DNA of 15,153 bases. Source: CAYMOV01 sp964392085. Its GTDB lineage: Bacteria > Oederibacteriota > Muellerivitia > Muellerivitales > Muellerivitaceae. Both the position numbers and the translations under genes were made by a program. The stretch is taken from positions 1 through 15,153 of the forward strand of contig CAYMOV010000059.1 of assembly GCA_964392085.1 (NCBI GenBank), given 5' to 3'. The notes below the pieces were generated by a model, which saw only the letters and a program-made list of their open reading frames with translations, did no database searches and was not told the DNA's origin. How positions within the stretch are numbered: the first letter of the stretch is position 1; every line of letters begins with the position of its first letter. Below, one piece after another: positions 12,084-15,153 of this stretch.

Positions 12084-15000
12084 ATGTTTTACCATCGTTC
12101 CATCAAAATATTGACCCTGGGGGCGCTGCTCGCGTGCCTTCCCGGGTTCGCCCATGCCTTCGCCTCCTTCCCGGTGACCAAACAAAACATCAACAACGGC
12201 ACCGTGATGCCGGTTTCCCCCCAATGGCCCTTCCCCCAGTTCCTTGACTCCGATTACAACAACTTCACCAACATCCATGGCCGCACCCTGGCCTGGCACA
12301 ACCCCGATGGGGTGCCCCACGCCGAGATGGAGGCCCAGGTCATCCAGGCCTATACCGAAGCGATGCGGCGCCTATCAGTGGTCGCTGGATGGAAACCGGC
12401 TGCCCTTCCCAACCGGTTGGTCTTCATCGGGGCGCCGACCTGTTCCGAAGGCGACGGTTACGGCCTTTTGATGGCGGCCCTCATGGCCGACAAAGACACC
12501 TTTGATGGGTTGTGGGTGAACGACCATAGCTTCATCAACGGCATCATCAGCTACGACACCGGCGCCATCCAGCCCGCGGGCTACACCACGGACACCTGCA
12601 TCACCCCGGGGATCCTCCAATGGACCCATACCGCCGGGGTGGCCGGGGCGACCGACGGCGACGAGGACGTGGCCCTGGCCCTCCTGATCGCCGACAAGCA
12701 ATGGGGCGGCGCGACCGGCAACTCCGGTTACAACCAATCCAACGGCCAGCCGATCAACTACCGCACCGAGTTCAACACCCTGGTGACCGCCATGGCGGCC
12801 TGGCGCCCGCAACCCGGCGACCCCGCCAACGTGCCGGTGCCGATCCACTATGACACGTCCTACATCGGCGTCGACGGCTACATCAAGGCCTGCAACGCCA
12901 ACGGGGAATTCACCGCCTGGGGGACCACGGCCCAAGCCGGTTACCCCCTTGCCATCAGCTACTGCAACAGCCAGGGCGTGGCGAACTGCACGCCGAAGTC
13001 CTGCACGTCCTACCTTGCCCCCGGGTATTACCGCTGTTTCGCCGACGCCACCAGCAACACCCAGGCGGCGTCCCAGTTCCTCCGGGCTGGCGCCTCTAGC
13101 GAGTACGTCATTAACGCCATGAACGCCACGGGGCCCTTCGCCATCGGGACCAATGGCTATGGGGTGGACGACGCCGGGGTTGTTTCCTTCGCGGGCAACT
13201 ACTGGGGGGACAGTATCGCCGAGGGCGTCCGGACTCCCTTCCGGAACGGCCTTTCCTACTTCTGGGATGGCGACCCCGCGAACGTTTGGAACCCCACCAC
13301 CCACCAGGTCGTGGCGGGCGCCAATACGGCTGAGGAAACCTTCGTCAACAAGATCTCGAAGCTGTTCTACAATCCCTCGGCGGCTCCGGCCAACAACCCT
13401 CCCTATAACGAGGGTTACGGCTTGAGCTATTGGGGTTTCGCGCAGTGGCGGGTTGGGGGCGGCGCCTGGACCCCGATCGGCGTCATGCCGGGCCCTAACC
13501 CGGACCCTTGGGGCTATGGACCCGTGGCTTGCGCGGCGATCGGCGCCACCATCAGCCTGACCCAACCCCAACAGTTGGAGCTGCTCGACAACCTGTACCG
13601 CCAACTCTTCCTGGTCTGGCTGCTCCGGTCGGACGCGGGCACCCAGCCGAGTTCCCCCGAGTACTTCCACAGCTTCTACCGTTGGCTCGGCCTCGTGGCC
13701 GTCACGGGTAACTTCGGCAACCCCTGCAACATGAACGCGGCGCCCAACCTGAAGATCTATAAATCGGTGGATAAGACCTTCGCCTACACCGGCGACACCC
13801 TTTCCTACGTGATCAGTTACCGCAACTTCGGGGCCGCTTCGGCCAGCCCCGTCTCGATCGTGGACCCCTTGGACCCGAACCTCCAGTTCCTCTCGGCCAC
13901 CGGGTCCCTGATCGCCTCCCCTGGGGTGGGGAGCACGGGCACGGTGAGCTGGAACATCGGAACGGTGCCGGGCCTCATCAACGGCGCCAACCTCTCCTCC
14001 AGCAACCTTGCCTCCACGAAAGGCGCGGTGACCCTGGTGGTGCGGGTCAACCCCGCGTCCCCCAACACCCGCATCTGCAATGTCGCGAGCATCTACGTGG
14101 GCAGTACCCTCCATTGGGTCTCCAATGTCTTCCCCAACGAAATCTCCATGATCTTCAAGCGCAACTGCGTGGACATCATCAGCCGGTCGCTCGCCATCAC
14201 CAAGACCGCCAACCCGAACCCGGTGGCCTGCAACAGCCCCATCACCTTCTCGATCGCCGTCACCAACAAGGCCGACCCCAACCTCTGGCTCAACGGTGGG
14301 CGGCCCAAGGTGTACCCGGGCTTTAGCGCGACGGTCGACCAATACGGCATCACGGGCCCGATCATGTTCTACAGCCAACTCCGGTCAGAGTCCTTTGAGC
14401 CCCTGATCGACCCCTGCAACTACCGTTGGTCGTTTTATTTCTGGGACGACACATACGGGGTTTCTGGTACGCCCCTCCAGCAGAACGCCTATGGCCTCAA
14501 CGCCCAACACAACCCCAATACCTTCGGGGCGAACACCGGGCGGGTCTTCGCGGATTTCATGATCCCCCAGATCCCCAACTACTCGGGCATCGACTCCATG
14601 GCCCAATTGCCCGTCCTGCCGGGCGCGGACGCCTATGGCCGTTGGAACCAACGGTACGTCTTCAGGTGGTTCGAAACGGCGGTTCCGGCCGCCGCGGGGG
14701 TATCCACCTTCCTTTATCCCGGCAACCTGGCCGGTATCCCGAACCTTTGGTACACGCAGAAGTTCTCGGGTAATACCGGCGGAAACATGCAGTATGGTGA
14801 CCTCAACACCAACTCCGCTTTACTGGCCTTCTATGTGGATGGAGGCCCATCTGGGGCGGCCTACACCCGTCCTGACAGCCTGTGGGTCGCGGGCGGCGCC
14901 GGGGTCCAGGCTTGGTCCTGGCAGGCGAACGGCTCTCCCGCCGGCACCAACCCGACTTGGTGGCCTGATCCGGTCTCCCCGGACTGGACCGCGGGCGACG

Positions 15001-15153
15001 GTACCAGCGTGCCGGTTTCCCTCTACGACCCCTATGCGACGGGGGTGGCCCCCGTGAGTTACACCCACGCCCTCGTGGAGGAGTGGGACGGCTATTGTTG
15101 GCGCCGCATCTTCGGCAACGGCCCCGTGGCGGGCCGGGACGTCCCCAACGTGA
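12084..15153 (+). CDS. secreted GH8-family glycoside hydrolase with DUF11 tail (3' partial)
   Basis: The reading frame is open from ATG 12084 to the window edge: 1023 codons plus one base, with no stop or frameshift. A signal peptide (basic RSIK, hydrophobic core, AHA-FA near 25) starts it. The GH8 domain (cellulase/chitosanase/xylanase family) follows. SEGDGYGLLMA (121-131) carries the expected acid Glu122. ATDGDEDVALALLIADKQW (189-207) fits the GH8 signature as I recall it except Val for Ile/Met, and SYLAPGYYRCFA (around 308-319) is a further family block. The domain spans about 490 residues, longer than usual. A DUF11-type beta-sandwich follows (about 555-672, NLKIYKSVDKTFAYTGDTLSYVISY). 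A second DUF11-like start (LAITKTANPNPVACNSP, from 703) and an unrecognised Trp/Tyr-rich region come next. No clear Shine-Dalgarno precedes the start. The GH8 substrate and the catalytic base could not be fixed. Confidence 0.8.
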   Translation, partial: MFYHRSIKILTLGALLACLPGFAHAFASFPVTKQNINNGTVMPVSPQWPFPQFLDSDYNNFTNIHGRTLAWHNPDGVPHAEMEAQVIQAYTEAMRRLSVVAGWKPAALPNRLVFIGAPTCSEGDGYGLLMAALMADKDTFDGLWVNDHSFINGIISYDTGAIQPAGYTTDTCITPGILQWTHTAGVAGATDGDEDVALALLIADKQWGGATGNSGYNQSNGQPINYRTEFNTLVTAMAAWRPQPGDPANVPVPIHYDTSYIGVDGYIKACNANGEFTAWGTTAQAGYPLAISYCNSQGVANCTPKSCTSYLAPGYYRCFADATSNTQAASQFLRAGASSEYVINAMNATGPFAIGTNGYGVDDAGVVSFAGNYWGDSIAEGVRTPFRNGLSYFWDGDPANVWNPTTHQVVAGANTAEETFVNKISKLFYNPSAAPANNPPYNEGYGLSYWGFAQWRVGGGAWTPIGVMPGPNPDPWGYGPVACAAIGATISLTQPQQLELLDNLYRQLFLVWLLRSDAGTQPSSPEYFHSFYRWLGLVAVTGNFGNPCNMNAAPNLKIYKSVDKTFAYTGDTLSYVISYRNFGAASASPVSIVDPLDPNLQFLSATGSLIASPGVGSTGTVSWNIGTVPGLINGANLSSSNLASTKGAVTLVVRVNPASPNTRICNVASIYVGSTLHWVSNVFPNEISMIFKRNCVDIISRSLAITKTANPNPVACNSPITFSIAVTNKADPNLWLNGGRPKVYPGFSATVDQYGITGPIMFYSQLRSESFEPLIDPCNYRWSFYFWDDTYGVSGTPLQQNAYGLNAQHNPNTFGANTGRVFADFMIPQIPNYSGIDSMAQLPVLPGADAYGRWNQRYVFRWFETAVPAAAGVSTFLYPGNLAGIPNLWYTQKFSGNTGGNMQYGDLNTNSALLAFYVDGGPSGAAYTRPDSLWVAGGAGVQAWSWQANGSPAGTNPTWWPDPVSPDWTAGDGTSVPVSLYDPYATGVAPVSYTHALVEEWDGYCWRRIFGNGPVAGRDVPNV

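Noticed and set aside
12375..14378. 667-codon open frame on the - strand across the GH8 gene
   Set aside because: The + strand frame has a signal peptide and GH8 motifs. The - strand frame is low-complexity Gly/Val/Arg-rich and has no domain.

Overview
The window is a GC-rich bacterial chromosome segment in which every credible gene lies on the + strand. The proteins are clearly bacterial: ribosomal proteins L13 and S9, a UvrD/PcrA helicase and the GatCAB amidotransferase. GatCAB suggests that Gln-tRNA and/or Asn-tRNA is made by the indirect transamidation route. A run of exactly 100 Ns marks a scaffold gap, so this is probably a draft or metagenome assembly. I cannot assign a phylum from the sequence alone. 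Signal peptides and two large carbohydrate-active-type proteins point to an organism that exports polysaccharide-handling proteins.

Layout. 1-152: strong sigma70-type promoter and a structured leader with a terminator-like hairpin. 162-1001: rplM-rpsI operon, closed by a strong terminator at 1032-1068. 1051-1657: modular tandem repeat array with a period of about 111 bp, containing the assembly gap. 1703-4707: a two-gene unit, a LOG-family protein followed 5 nt later by a large secreted glycoside-hydrolase-like protein whose expected nucleophile motif is degenerate. 4831-5193: small PilZ-domain protein (candidate c-di-GMP receptor) with its own terminator. 5336-7531: UvrD/PcrA helicase. 7712-11131: gatC, gatA and gatB in order but separated by 93-129 nt spacers. 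11244-11801: cap-less HAD-like protein that appears to have lost its catalytic aspartates. 11802-12083: non-coding spacer with a long-stem dyad and an extended -10 promoter inside an inverted repeat. 12084 to the end: secreted GH8-family protein with a DUF11 tail, running off the window.

The housekeeping genes are ordinary. The unusual material lies in three places. The first is the spacers: a tandem array grown onto the rpsI terminator, and large imperfect palindromes in the spacers before gatC, gatA, gatB and the HAD-like gene. The second is two apparent pseudoenzymes. The third is the GH8-DUF11 fusion with its dyad-flanked promoter. I see no CRISPR array, transposase, phage gene, tRNA or rRNA, and no complete new defence or metabolic system. 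The best candidates for something undescribed are the repeat array and the two degenerate-enzyme genes.
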